Positions 1-12,444 of a stretch of DNA of 64,000 nt are shown here, in pieces. The stretch is from Welwitschia mirabilis (lineage: Eukaryota > Gnetophyta > Gnetopsida > Welwitschiales): positions 107,483,762-107,547,761 of the forward strand of contig JBOZIK010000001.1 of assembly GCA_051453625.1 (NCBI GenBank), in the 5' to 3' direction. The position numbers and the translations under genes were made by a program. Positions within the stretch are counted from its first letter, which is position 1, and every line of letters starts with the position of its first letter. The notes under the pieces were generated by a model. The model was not told the DNA's origin. It was given only the letters and a program-made list of their open reading frames with translations, and did no database searches.

Positions 1-1379
1 GACTAACATGTAAAACTTTTAAGGAAAATCATTCAATTATTTGAAGTATGTTGTAACTTTAAAAAATTTAACCAATTTTTAAGAAAATAAGCCATTAAAA
101 CTAGTTTTTTTAATAAATAAAATGTAGTTGTCACACCCCCTAATAAAAACCAAACTTTATCCTTAAAGTTTTTAAGATAGAAAATATTACAATTGACTTT
201 TAACAACAACTTTAAAGTTCCAGAAAATTATTTAACATCATTTTTTTAATTCAAAAAAATATGCAAAACAATGTAAGCTATTCTATAATCTAAAGTAAAA
301 ATGTTTAATAAAAAACCACACTTTCTAACTACACACAATTCAATTTTGCTTTCATTTTTTCTAGTGAAAGCATGAAGTAAAAGGTCAATCTATGATAGAA
401 ACATATGTCCCTCAAAGTGTCTTATTCCTAATGAAAATGGAACAAAGTTGAAATGGGGGAATGGATTCTAAGTAAACATGAAATGAATGTGAAATAGACA
501 TGGTGATGGATAAGAATGAAAAATGCAACTCAAACTATGAATAAATTAAATAACTTTCCTAAGACAATGGTCATTTTATTGATTTTTTTAATTTGTAAAT
601 GTTATCTTTTATATAATGAATCAATTTATTATTTAAGTAAAGTATACATTAAGTAAACTTATGAAAGTTTGAGTAAGAAACATTTGAGTACAAGAGTTAA
701 GAAAAATAGACACAATAAAATCTTTAATTCCCCTGTTTCTATCTTTCTATTTTTCTTTCTACCATTAATATTAACTTTGTTTTAAGCATTTTGATCTCAT
801 TAAGCATCTAGTATTATGACATCTTTTTTCCAACAAAGTTAAATATATTATCCTTGAAGGAATTTATGTTACATCACTAATGAGCATTCATAGCCCTAAT
901 GTGGTTGATTATGCTATAACTAGATCATTAGAGATACATTACCAGTGATTGCCCATAGCCCTCATGCAATTAATGAAACATAGTAATATTGTTCAAATAA
1001 CATTTAATTTTTGAGAAGAGATATATTTTGTTTTAACTGTTTCTCTCATATAATTTTTTTAATGTACATAGGAGGCATTAGCTCATTAACTAAGTTAAGA
1101 ATTAGTATTATCCTCATAAATGCTTAAAAGTCAAGAGTAATTCCTAAATATAGATTCCACCTTTATTCATTTTTTCCTTCTTTTCAAATCAAAGATTTCA
1201 AGTAGAGCTAATATTAATAAAATAACTCAAACTAAGCATACTTTCTCTTAACTAACACAAGTAAGCTTAATTTTGATTCAAACTTGTGATGACAAATGAT
1301 CACTTTTTTTTTAAAGTTAATTATTAAGAACCATTATCTTGGTTTTAGTAAGTTTCATAAACTCATAAATGAATGGGGG
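1..1379. other. AT-rich sequence left of element A, unassigned
   Basis: I see no open frame, LTR match or RNA gene here. By position it should hold the 3' non-coding part of element A, because the integrase tail ends near 1380 on the minus strand. The sequence does not visibly match the 5' LTR at 7722-9131. Confidence 0.4.
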
Positions 1380-2450
1380 GGATGGATGAAGGTACTTAAG
1401 AAATGATCATTCACTTTAAAAGCTTAAAGATCTTTTAGGTTTTCAATGAAGAATACATTATTTGATAGTACTTGTGTTATCACATAAAGGTCTTTTTACT
1501 TGGAGACTAGTTTTTCTAGAAATAAATGTAGCCTTGAATTATAAAGTAAAACTAGTTTGCCCTTCTTAAATGTTTTTCTTAGAATGTTTTAATCATTTCA
1601 TTTTTTCATCCTATCCTTATTAAAATTTCTATTCTGATAAGCATCATTCCTAGTCTCATCTAACTCATTCAGTTGAATAGCTAATATTTTTCCTATTGTT
1701 TCAAGGTTTAAATTCATGTTTTGATTGCCTAGTAAGCTTTGTGTTCCACTTAATAGGGATATGACATCTTTGACATAGACTAGCATAAGGGATAACTTTA
1801 AGCGTATCTTATAAGCTATTCTATAGACCCATAAAACATTGTCCAACATATAAGACTAACCTTTCATAGTTGAACTCACTATCTTTGTAGGATTTTTTTG
1901 ATTTCTTAGTTAGTAACCTCAGCCTATGAAGTAGTTTGAGGGTGATAAAGTGTTTCAATTTTATGAGTAACCCCATATTTGGCTAAGAGTTTGTTGAATA
2001 TGTTATTATATAAGTGGTTGTTTTCATCACTAAAGAAAATCCTAGGATAATGAAATCTTGTTAATATGTTTTATTTAAGAACGTTAACTACTATTTGGGC
2101 ATCATTAATTTTACATGCATAAGCTTTTACTCATTTAATCATGTAGTCTATGCAAATCTAAATGTATTTATGTCTATTTTAATGAGGATAGGAACCTTGA
2201 AAATCAATTCTTAATATATTAAAAGGTTGTATTATGAGATGAAATTCAAAGGCATCACGTGCATTCTTATAAAGCTTCCTAACTTTTAATGGTTCTTACA
2301 AGTTTAATAATAAAGATATGCATCCTTAAAAATTGAAGGATAATAAAAACTTTATTGCAAAATCTTGTTGGTAGTTTTATTTGCATACTAATGATGCTTT
2401 AGAATGGTGAGTTTGAGTATGTCATGGATTTTAGTTTGTAGAATACATCT
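1380..2450 (-). pseudogene. Element A integrase, broken
   Basis: The stretch 1598-1849 reads as the integrase C-terminal part typical of plant gypsy elements: a WVYRIAYK block, a region comparable to the 'LVYGK..HLPVELE' segment, then LNELDETRNDAYQNR. Below it (about 1500-1570) the minus strand continues into the tail with a KLVLLYNSRLHLF block (with stops further on), matching the 'GxKVLLYNSRLxLFPGKL' region. From 1850 to 2450 the catalytic core is present only as short broken frames. The enzyme would insert the cDNA copy into host DNA. It is inactive here. Confidence 0.8.
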
Positions 2451-2479
2451 ATAAATAAATTAATTAATAAAATACTTAA

Positions 2480-4040
2480 ACAAATGCAAGCTATACAAAA
2501 AGAAGTATTTCACCTAACTAAGGAATTTCTCCCTCTCATTGAAAGTCTAATGCAAAGAAGTAACCTTAGAAAATAAGTAATTTGTAATGCTAGCAAACCA
2601 AGGCACCTTTGAGGCAGAGACAAGGTGCTCATTTAGAAAAGTGTCATCAATGGGAAGGATTTTGTAAGAGTTATTTTATGTTATGTAAGAGAAGTAATCA
2701 TATACTACATTATTAAGACCTTTTTTATTCTGAATCTATAAGTCAAATACTTGAATAAATAGAATCCATCAAATTAGTCTAAGATTTAGGCTCTTTTTGA
2801 TAAAGATGTATTTAAGGGCTGAGTGTTTGGAGTGATCTATATACATGTTGATCTTAGATCCTAGCACATACTACCTAAACATTTCTAGTAAAAAGACTAT
2901 AGCTAGAAATACCTTCTTAATGATTGTGTAATTAAGTTGAATGTTTCTTAAAGTTTTACTTGCATATGAGATTACTATTGGTTTTGTATCTATTGTCTAT
3001 TATAATACAGGCCCAATGACATAATTAATAGCATCATACATTAACTTAAAGGATAAATTCCACTCAAGGGGTTGGATAATGAACACTATAGTGAGTTATA
3101 CTTTAAGTTTATCAAAGGCTTGTTGACATTTTTTAATCCATTCAAAAGTGACAACTTTACTAATAACATCACATAGAGGTTTGTAAATCTTTCTAAAGTC
3201 TTTAATAAATCTGCTATAGCATTTGACAGATCCTAAAAATGATATAGTGTCTTTTTGCTTTGGTGGAGTAGATAGGGAAGTTATTAAGGAGATCTTATTG
3301 TGTTTTACTTGGATTTCTTTGAAAGATATGATGTGACCTAGGACTATACATTTATTTACCATTAAATAACATTTTTACTAATTTAAAATAAGATGTTTTT
3401 TAATGCATCTATAGAGAACAAGTTCTAAGTTATGAAAGAATTGGTTAAAATTAGGCTTGTAAACAAAAAAAATCATCCATAAAGATTTTCACCCATGAAT
3501 CCAATAAGTCAAAAAAATTTGTAGCATGAATCATTAAGATGTGGCTAGGGCATTATAAAGATAAAAAGGAATTTATTTATATGCAAAGGTTTCATAAGGA
3601 AAAGTAAATGTTATTTTATATTAATTCTAACTAGAATATCTATCCAAAAAGTAGTAATAAGGGTGTATAGTAAGTTATTCAGGAATTTGATTATGAAATG
3701 TAAGAGAAAAATAATATTTTCTAGTTATAGCATTAAGTTTTCTATAGTCAATACATATTCTCCATTTTACAAGTAGTCTAGTAGAGATAAGTTCATTTTA
3801 CTTATTTAGCACTCAGGTTACTCTAAACTTGTTGACTATAGCTTGAGTCAAACTTATTCATTTAGTAGTGGAAAGAGGATAGATAATTTCATTATCTAAG
3901 AGTTTGATTACCTTATTTTTCACTATTTCTTTTAAGTTTGGATTGATTATCCTTTGAGATTCAATGAAAGTTTTATCATTTTGTTCAAGGTAGATATGGT
4001 ACATACAAATACTTAGGTCAATGGCTCTAATATCTACTAA
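2480..4040 (-). pseudogene. Element A reverse transcriptase/RNase H, broken
   Basis: The best preserved part is 3096-3362, which reads LGHIISFKEIQV and later FLGSVKCYSRFIKDFRKIYKP, followed by a TFEWIKKCQQAFDKLK block. This is the RT thumb and connection to RNase H seen in Ty3/gypsy pol ('LGHxIS..GIEVD', 'FLGxxGxYRRFIKDFSKIxxPL', 'F.W...CQ.AFxxLK'). Weaker similarity runs upstream to 4040 (RT fingers and palm) and downstream to 2480 (RNase H). Many stops and frameshifts break it. The order relative to integrase is normal for the family. Confidence 0.8.
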
Positions 4041-4121
4041 GGTTTAACTAATGGCTGGTTTGTACTTCTTGAAATAATTCAACAATTTAATTTTTTTGTA
4101 AAAGGGATAAGCAATAACTAA

Positions 4122-4710
4122 TTATGATGGAAAAATTAGAGTCACTTCATAAAAATTCATATTTAAGATTATGGAAAAGTGTCTAAAGTTTAAGTGAAGG
4201 TTCCTTTTGAGTGGTAAATTGTGAGTCTTACTCATGGGGAAAGTTAGTTGTGAAAGCTTTTTTTTTTTAAACATGGATTCTTGATCAAGAATAAGACTTT
4301 TTGTTTTATTCACATGTTCAATTGTGTCATCATTAGGAGGTAATTTTATGGAATTGAAAATACCTAGCTCTATTATCATACTATCAAATGAAATTTTCAT
4401 CAAACTATTCCTACAATTGATAAGAGTATTGGGTGTTACCAAAAAAGGTCTACTTAGGATGATAGGGACTAATTAATTGGTAATTTTTCCATGTCTAAGA
4501 CTACAAAGTCTACTAGGAAGTAATAGTTATTATCCCTAATAATAGCATCTTTAATTATCCTAATGATGTTTTCAAGGAATTATTAGCAAAATGTAATTAG
4601 TATTTGATATTTTTAAAACCCTTTAAGTCTAATTCTTTGTAGGTACCATAAGGAAGTAAGTTAATACTAGCTTATACATTTACTAATGTATTTTTAGGTG
4701 TTTTTCTCTA
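4122..4710 (-). pseudogene. Element A protease C-terminus and PR-RT linker
   Basis: The 4122-4442 frame starts MVTPNTLINCRNSLMKISF and continues through a GIFNSIKLPPNDDT segment, then a linker with LNFRHF. This matches the end of the Athila-type protease ('LGRPFLATxNALINCRNGxMKLSFG', '..NIF....P..DD') and the linker before RT. Just upstream (4443-4600) the minus strand gives a VDFVVLDMEKLP block with stops, comparable to 'FPVDFIVLDME'. The aspartic active site itself is not recognisable. A plus-strand frame at 4714-4974 is a shadow of this region. Confidence 0.75.
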
Positions 4711-4739
4711 ATTGTGATTGATATTCTTGGGAACATAAA

Positions 4740-6900
4740 ATCCTTGTATTTAAGAAAAAATTGGTTTTGGATAATCGCACTAGTTTCTTACACTAGGAAT
4801 GCCTTTCTTTTAATGTTCATCTTCTTCTTTACTATGCGCATGTCTTTAAGAAACTTTTCATACGATGAAACTTCTTTAATGGTCTCTAAGATATGGATAT
4901 TGAATTTTTCTTATATAAAAATTTATAAGGCCTCTAATTATTTCCTCATGATGTCTTGTCCTTTTAATTATTGAGAAAATGATAAAGGTTTTTGGTAGAT
5001 GGGAAAAGGTTTTTTCTTTTACTTCCTTTACTATTCCCTTTTCATTGTTAGTTTTGGGAGGCTATTTTTCTTTCTCAAATTGGTTAAATTCTATTTTTTG
5101 ATTTGTTTTTATCTCACTTTGAAGATGAATGGATTTGATTTGTTTAAATATTTTAATTCCTCTTAGATTAGGTTGAGAACTCATGGGAAGTTTTCTAGGT
5201 TCTCATTAGTTTAGCATTGAAAGGATGTGGATCATGATTTATGGAAGTTATTAAAGACTTTGCTAAATCTATTAATGATGGAAAAACTTTATTTATTAAT
5301 TTTTTGAGTTTTCATGAAATTTTTCAAAGTCTCTTCTAATACATTTAATGAAATCGACTGGCATTTTAAATAGTTTTGTTTTGGGTTGGATGGATAAGGA
5401 TGAGAAGATGAAAGAAAAAGTTCCTAGGTTGAAAATTTTTCTATGAGTTATTATCCTACTTCTAACAGAAACTAGGATGATTTCTCTAACTAGAGTTATA
5501 AGTATTTTAGTAGGGTGTATTTTGCCTTACCAATGTTACCCTATCATATTTATCTTTTTTTTCATTGTGCCTTAAGATAATAGGATTAAAGAACACTTAG
5601 TGATTTCATGAAAATATATGTCATAAAGTAAACATCTTAATTTTTATAATGTTGTTGAAATGTAAAGGAATCTAATTCCCTTGAAAGTTCATTTGTTTGA
5701 TTCCTACATCACAGTTTTCTAGATATTTAAAAACACTAGTAGACTTAACCAAATGATGGGATTTTTGAGATTTTCTCTTAATTTTTTAAACTCTCATCTA
5801 TGAATTCTAAGTATTTTTAAGCATCATTTATGCCTATTTCTATGAAGCTTCCTTAGCTCAGCATTTTAACTAATTATCTCTTATTCAATGATAACCCCTT
5901 ATAGAAAAAGATAATTACATAACCAGGTTTAAAAACATGTTATGTACATTTCTACAATAAATTCTTATGCCTTTTTAGCATTTTCAAAACGGTTTTGTGG
6001 TATTTCTATTAATAGTTTATTATCTCTTTTCACAAAGAATTAGTTTTGTGGCTTGGATAGAATGTTGTAATGAAGGCTTTATTGAGTCCATTCTAAGTCC
6101 TAATCGATAAAGATTTGAGGATAGAAAACCATTTTGGAGCTTTCTCTTTTAAATAACATGGGAATAGAATTAGACTTAAGGCATTCATGATATTAGGAGT
6201 TAGGGTATTATTGATAGAACACATTCAAATTCTTTAATATGTAAATATGGGCCCTATTATTCTAATCCATGAAAATGTAAAAGGAGTTGCATGGTTAAGG
6301 GCTTAAAGTCTAACCTACATGCCATGAATGGTTACACAATGTAAGAAGGAGTTTTAATACACTAAGATTGCAAATAGTCCTTGAGTGTCCATTTGGTTTG
6401 GAAATTTATATGTATGCTAAATTGGATTTGGGAGTAAAATTAGCTAGGATGTTAAGAATACATATCACTAGGTTGATGTGGAAAAGGTTGGCTTTGATTT
6501 AATGAATGAGAAAAGGGTTGGTTATGAGGTAAAGATTAACTATTACTAAAAGGTTGTAAACAAGTTTGATTATGATGTAAGGGTTAAGAGAAGGGTTATC
6601 TTTATAGATTAGAGATATGAGATGGGGGTTGATTAAAGAAGATTTATATTGAGGATGATAAGAAAAGAATTGTGGCAGTGTTGTTATACCATTGATGCTT
6701 TAAGGTATTCTAAAACCTCTTCATTATATATAGGACCATTGCTACATTGAGAGACTTATGAAGTTTAGGGTTTTTTCTGAGTATGTTTATAAGATCCTTG
6801 TGATGAAGGTCAGGATAAGGGCATCGTTTCATTATGGTTGTAATCATTTGGGACTTTTATCATATCAATCAAAGGAATCCTAACTAATTAACCAAGTTTG
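4740..6900 (-). pseudogene. Element A gag remnant
   Basis: No long frame survives. Short minus-strand stretches around 5870-6110 match the gag segment better preserved in elements D and E, namely the region that reads like 'FKDLLQKCPxHG' followed by 'GLxxxxRQLVxM'. The position between PBS and protease supports gag. The boundaries are estimates. Confidence 0.5.
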
Positions 6901-7690
6901 TTTTAGATCTAATGCATAGAAATAAAAAAATTTACATAAGGAACTTGAGAAAGCAAAATGCTTAGAGACCCACAAGGACAATTTAGACCAAACTTTGGGA
7001 GGTTATAGGCTAAAGCGCTAGACTATTATTAGGTCTACTAATGGTGCCAGTTATTTTTTATAGTTTTGGGTTTGATATTTAACAAAATAATCAAGATAAC
7101 ATGTCCTATTGAAAGGCAAATTGGGAACATAAAAAAATCAAATAGAAACTAAAATATACCAACACAAAATAAATTAATGGATAAGCTAATAATCATTTTC
7201 TTTTTTAAATAAAATAAAATATTTCAAAAAAATGATTGAAAAATAGCTATTTTCTTTAAAAATAAAATTAAATTAAATTTTTTTAATTCTTATAAAAGAA
7301 ATATAAAATAAAAAGAAAAGGAAAGAGGGGTCTTATCTGATTCGACATTTTACATAGACTCCTTGTCACTCCTTTAACTTCTTTGCCTTCCACTCTAAGA
7401 AAATTAACTACTTGCCTAAAACACACTAACCATAAAATTATATGTCACTATTTCTATTGGTTAGTATTATAAATTAAAAATAAAAGAGCTATATCAATTT
7501 AGGTTTTATTGGACTAAATTAATACTCACCACTGAAATGTAAAAACAAAATAAACAAACTAGTTTGGGTAACACTAAAGATGACTAGTACTAGCCATTGT
7601 AAAGAAAAGAAAAAAGGAATTAAAATGCAACTATCTAAAAAGCAAGAAATAAAATCTTTTAATGTGCTATTGATAAAACTTGTTGTGTTG

Positions 7691-7711
7691 CCATCCCCAT
7701 CAATAGCACCA
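7691..7711 (-). other. Element A primer binding site (tRNA-Asp type)
   Basis: The minus strand reads TGGTGCTATTGATGGGGATG, close to the complement of the 3' end of plant tRNA-Asp (TGGCGCCGTTGCCGGGGA). It lies just inside the 5' LTR, as expected. Confidence 0.75.
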
Positions 7712-7721
7712 AAAATTAACA

Positions 7722-9131
7722 AAGTTATTACCTTTATCTATTTTAACCAAGTAATACCTAGTATTTTTCTCTCCACAGAGATGAATGTGATTAGCTTAAA
7801 GTAATTAGCGTATAAATTAGTGTAAAATGAAATTCAAAAAATAGGAATCCAAATTCATGATATGACTAAAGTAAAAACTTTAATTAACAAAAGTAGGAAT
7901 GAACTAACACTTTAATCTAGCCTAAGTTATCTGTACATGAAATGTTAGTTATAGAACATACACTAATAACTTACATTAAATATTTTCTTAGTTAAGTCAT
8001 TAAGCCTAGATCATGGTGGCATAATCTTATCCACCACCTAAGTATTAATGGAATCCTTCATATTCCTTAGCATAATTTTTAGTTCAAATATAAGTATAAA
8101 AGGAAGGAAGTTAAGTCTAAAGACCATCAAATACTTTCAACTACTATTAGCTAAGTAAATATAAGAATCCATTCAATAGACTATTATTGAAATTTAAATA
8201 GTTTCTATTATGTATTTAAAGTACAAAGTGATTTACTTCTATAAATCAAAAAGTAAAACTATAACTTTATTAACATAAAAACAAAGTAATTGTCTTGCAT
8301 TTCAACAAAGAATAATCATGAAGTACAAAACCTCAAGACTTCACTCTAAATACTATGCCAAGGTACAATAGAACTTTCACCAAAGAGGAAGTGATACAGT
8401 GAGGAGCTTCAAGGCTTAATTTATAGTTGAAGCTAAGGAGGCGACTAGTTGGGTAATTTGACTCATAGTGGTATGTTAGTGGATAAAATTTTATCTTATA
8501 GTGTTAGGTTGAATTTTCATCTTATAGTATTTGGTGGATAATATTTTGTTCTATAGCATTACATGAATTAGATTCTATCCTATAGTATTATGTTGAAGTT
8601 TTCTCTTTTAGCATTTGATAGAAAATAATAATTATTCCTTCAACATATGGTTCTTAGTCCAAATACGTTCAAATAATACCAATGCCATTGATTGTCATTT
8701 CACTACCAAGTCATTACTACATGTCTACTACATTAATGCCATGTATCCCTCATGTTGACATCATGTGTCTTTAAGGATCTTAGCTAAATAGGATGTAATA
8801 ACTGACAAGGCTTATAAGTTCTTATCACATGTTATTCCATGATAGATTTAGGGTATCAAATTGAAGTTAATGTATGCACATTTACCTACACCCCTGTATA
8901 GGTCCACCAATATTGTCAGTGTTCTTTGATAATTTGCCTTTACCTTTTGGATAATGCTCCATTAAACTAATTAAGTACTTGGATTTATTATGAATAAGTG
9001 TATAATTTGATAATTTGTGATAAAGATAAGGAAAGAGATGATTTCATAATAAAAATCGTTAATTACATATCTTTCCTAAGATAAATTGGTTTATAATACC
9101 TGATATAAATGTTAATTTTTATATGTTAACA
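7722..9131 (-). repeat. Element A 5' LTR
   Basis: The outer end on the minus strand reads TGTTAACATATAAAAATTAA, which matches the starts of the E LTR (42268) and, more loosely, the D LTR (52878). The inner end lies about 10 bp from the PBS and is approximate. Positions 8455-8640 hold about five imperfect copies of a roughly 30-37 bp unit containing a TTATCTTATAGTRTT core. The same array appears in inverted orientation in the E LTR at 43229-43390. Confidence 0.75.
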
Positions 9132-9494
9132 CATCTTATAGGGGTTGTGCATGTGTGAGTATTTTTAGTTATGTTGCATTAACTATAATTTTTAAAAATA
9201 ATAACTGTTCTATCACTATTAATATATCATTAAATCTATCAATGTTTCACATTTTATATCATAGGAATATTTTTTGTTAAAGACACTTGACATCAAAATG
9301 ATGATGTACCTCATCTGATCATTTTTAGGAAGTATTTTATAGTACTTATCATCCTCATATTTTAGTACTACATAAGTCCTTATCCTTGATTATTCATTAT
9401 CATTTCTAACCATTAACTTAGTACACAACATTCTACATTTTTATGATGCAAACTAGAGATGTTGCTATCATTTTCATGTTACTATATGTGAATG
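9132..9494. other. Spacer between elements A and C
   Basis: About 360 bp of AT-rich DNA with no frame or repeat that I can identify. It separates the outer end of the element A LTR from the AATAC target-site copy of element C. Confidence 0.4.
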
Positions 9495-9499
9495 AATAC

Positions 9500-10570
9500 T
9501 GTTGTGATGCATATTTATGCTCTTAATTCCAATATTCTCAATATTGAATTTAACTTACAACATCTAAAAAGCTAATAATATAATTGCACACAATACACAT
9601 TTGTATACTGGGATCAACCTAATGTCATACAGTTAGAGAAGAATTATAAAAGAGAATATGAAAAATTACTTTCATAAAAGAAGAAATAACATATGTTAGA
9701 ATTTTTCTTTAAAGGAAATAAAATTAAACAATGAAAGATGAATATGGAATGCAATGCAATGGAATGAAATTAAATGCAATGTAATGAATGCAATTCTAAT
9801 GTAATGAATGAATTAAACTTTCAATCTACTATCATCTATATTGGTCCTTATAACCTATTTTAATTACAAATTCATGTCACTTAAATTACAATTAAGATAA
9901 TCTATAATGAAGAATAATAAAACATTTGAAAATATTTCACTTCAATCAATATTTTTATTAATTAAATTAAATTACATCCACTTACGATAATAACTCCTTA
10001 ATGGAATATTCTCTACCTAACACCAAGGTGATTCTTCTCATAAGTAAGATGGATATCTTTGCCTCCAAAAATCTTCAATTGACACAAGAACGTAGATAAC
10101 AAAGGATGATTTGAAATAGGTTCTAAAAGGGCCTATTTATAGGTTGGGAAAGGTCACTAAGGGGAGTGAAATGAAGAGGTATGAGTTAGATTCAGTTTTT
10201 AATAATAATTTAATTAACTTTACAAATTATTTTTATCATCGTCCATCATGTCGTTTCCACAACACAAAGGAGAATACATCATCTACCAACTAATTCTTAG
10301 CATTTGTCAAACATGTTGATTATTATCCCAATCATCGTTCCCATAACATAGATGTCATTTCTACAACATAGAGGATGACCATAATATCTTCATCAAAGTG
10401 CTTTGGTTCATCATCATTTAAAAATAGCTTCTTGTGTTGGAAATTGTTACATCTTTTGATCTGAATAAAATCTTTGTATAATTTTTATAAATTCTTGGAA
10501 GAACCTATAAATAGGTTCCTAAAAATATACTTCAAAAATGTATTAAGTAGGTTAAGTTAACATCACAACA
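9500..10570 (-). repeat. Element C 3' LTR
   Basis: The LTR is 1071 bp with a 10-bp terminal inverted repeat TGTTGTGATG/CATCACAACA. Positions 9500-10000 match 25115-25590 and 10005-10560 match 27800-28400 in the interrupted 5' LTR. Positions 9740-9830 are rich in AATGCAATG-like words, also seen at 25355-25430. Confidence 0.85.
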
Positions 10571-10586
10571 TCACCCCTCACTTAGC
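10571..10586 (-). other. Element C polypurine tract
   Basis: On the minus strand GCTAAGTGAGGGGTGA directly precedes the TG start of the 3' LTR. This is the expected place and composition for the plus-strand priming site. Confidence 0.65.
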
Positions 10587-11255
10587 ATTTGTCAATCCCT
10601 AACAAAGTAGGTGAATAATAAGTTGCAAGCCAACTGACAAAAATAAATTAAAAACATGTATATCATCTAGAATTAAAGGTACAACATGTGAAATACATCT
10701 ATGAAAAGGCACATGTAAAATTTATGTATATTATAAATCATTAAGTTTAAAATCATGGCATAGTTTGGTGAAAACGTTTGGCTTACAAATCATGTAATAT
10801 AAGTATCTATCACAAGTTATCTTGAGTTGCATAAGTTATGAAGGAAAGGTAAAGTAGGATAAGATCTTAGATTGCAAAGTTATGTGACAAAAGAGGTTAT
10901 AAAAAAGGAGATTATTAAAGGAAAGAAGAGCATCAATACTATCATGGAAAAGGATGATCAAGGAAGAGGCCCATTTGATTATATGTATAATAATTAAGTG
11001 ATGAAAAATGTAATAAGTAGACTAGAAAATGATAAGTCCAATACAATATTTTTGAAAAGGTGAGAAAAATAACTTTGAGAAAGTGAATCAATAACTAACA
11101 TAAAATAAAAAGAAAATGGACAAGATAGAATATGAAGAAGATTAACTTTTTGCCTAAAATTCAAACTTAGCAAAACTTATTGATAAGGGTTGTAAAGCTA
11201 CTTGATATAAAAATGCATGATTCAATGTAGAACACAATAGAGTACCATTCAAAAG

Positions 11256-11417
11256 GGTAGTGATGATAATAATATCTAATGATTATNNNNNNNNNNNNNN
11301 NNNNNNNNNNNNNNNNNNNNNNNNNNNNNNNNNNNNNNNNNNNNNNNNNNNNNNNNNNNNNNNNNNNNNNNNNNNNNNNNNNNNNNGGTAGTGATGATGA
11401 TAATATCTAATGATTAT
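11256..11417. other. Assembly gap with duplicated flanks
   Basis: Positions 11256-11286 and 11387-11417 are the same 31 bp with one mismatch, on either side of exactly 100 Ns. This is the pattern of two contig ends that overlap but were not merged. Confidence 0.85.
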
Positions 11418-11786
11418 GTTTAGCAAGGTATCAAGTCATGTTTGGACTATAATTCAATCCCTCTTTAGCTATGACAACCATATTACTTTGATAAGATATC
11501 ATTCAATGATCAATATACTCATATTCTCTCAAACATTGTTCCTTGGAGTGATGGAAGTTTTTAGTTAATGGGGTGTTGAAAAACACCATTCATCATAATA
11601 AGGGTAGTGCAACTACTATTAAGAAAATAAGGACCCATAAGCCGAAGCCAAATTATGACCAACTAATCCTCTAGTGGAGTTCCCATAGCTACCATATCGT
11701 ACTGCCAAAGGCTCCTCTTGGGAAAATTTATCCTGGTACACTTGCAGTAGTATATCATGGTATAATTGCAAGAGGGTAATTCATTT

Positions 11787-11850
11787 TTATTTTTCTTTTT
11801 CTTTTTATTATTCTTTTTCTTTTTCTTTTTCTTTTTCTTTCTTTCTTTAT
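11787..11850. repeat. CTTTTT-type pyrimidine microsatellite
   Basis: A low-complexity run of repeated CTTTTT and CTTT units, with an interrupting ATTATT. It lies well inside the element C tail, away from the LTR junction, so it is not the polypurine tract of C. Confidence 0.8.
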
Positions 11851-12444
11851 TTTTTCCATATTTCCCTCTTGCTTTTCATTTTTTAATTTTTTTCCATTGA
11901 CTTAGAATCCCCATTTTTGACCACATTGATTAATCATTAGAATGATAAGGTAACAAAGTATATGGATTAAAGTAAGCATCAGATTAACATAATTGATATT
12001 TGCCATAAAATAACTAAGGATATTGATTATACATATTGGAATATCTCAAGATTGATTAAATTTAATCTTTATTACATAAAAACCCAAATTAAAGAATTAC
12101 TTAATCATAGTAACACCTATGGAAGTAAAACATAAATCAAGTTAAAGATGATCAAGTAGTTTCATAACTTAAATCAAGTAATAAAGCTAAGAAAGAATTT
12201 AGTAGATGACCAAGGGAAGATCTTCCTTTTTGCAAAGAGGATATTTCAAGTTAATTGCTTTTATCATGTTTATGATATAACAACAATCATCTAGAGATGT
12301 ATAAATTTTTAAACTTTATCCATCTACTCTTTGGATTTCTTGACTTTGAAGGTTAGAGATCTCAATAAAATCATTAGAATGTACCCTTTTTACACAATAA
12401 GGAACAAGCTATTCAGAGGTCATCTTATTATGTATAAGATGTAA

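Larger units (their letters stand above)
1380..9131 (-). mobile_element. Athila-like Ty3/gypsy retrotransposon A, degraded, 3' end not seen
   Basis: Read on the minus strand, the order is 5' LTR (7722-9131), PBS (7691-7711), gag remnants, protease, PR-RT linker, RT/RNase H and integrase, which is the Ty3/gypsy order. The protease-RT linker and integrase tail resemble the plant Athila group, and the PBS fits tRNA-Asp, which Athila elements use. No frame is open over a full domain. I could not match positions 1-1380 to the 5' LTR, so the 3' LTR is either beyond the window, deleted or too diverged to see. The LTR is homologous to those of elements D and E. Confidence 0.85.
10587..12444 (-). other. 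Element C non-coding tail between linker and 3' LTR
   Basis: About 1.86 kb (with a 100-N gap at 11287-11386) that should encode RT, RNase H and integrase in a complete element. I see none of their motifs in any frame. A block at 11566-11775 is shared with element B at 15715-16100, including a GAGTTCCCAYAGCTACCATA core, so the tail is conserved between the two elements although not visibly coding. It may carry cis signals. Confidence 0.55.

Noticed and set aside
4714-4974. 86-codon plus-strand frame with hydrophobic residues
   Set aside because: It is a shadow of the minus-strand protease/gag region of element A, and the hydrophobicity follows from AT-rich codons.
11787-11850. Pyrimidine run as a possible polypurine tract of a minus-strand element
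   Set aside because: It is not next to an LTR start. The C polypurine tract is at 10571-10586.
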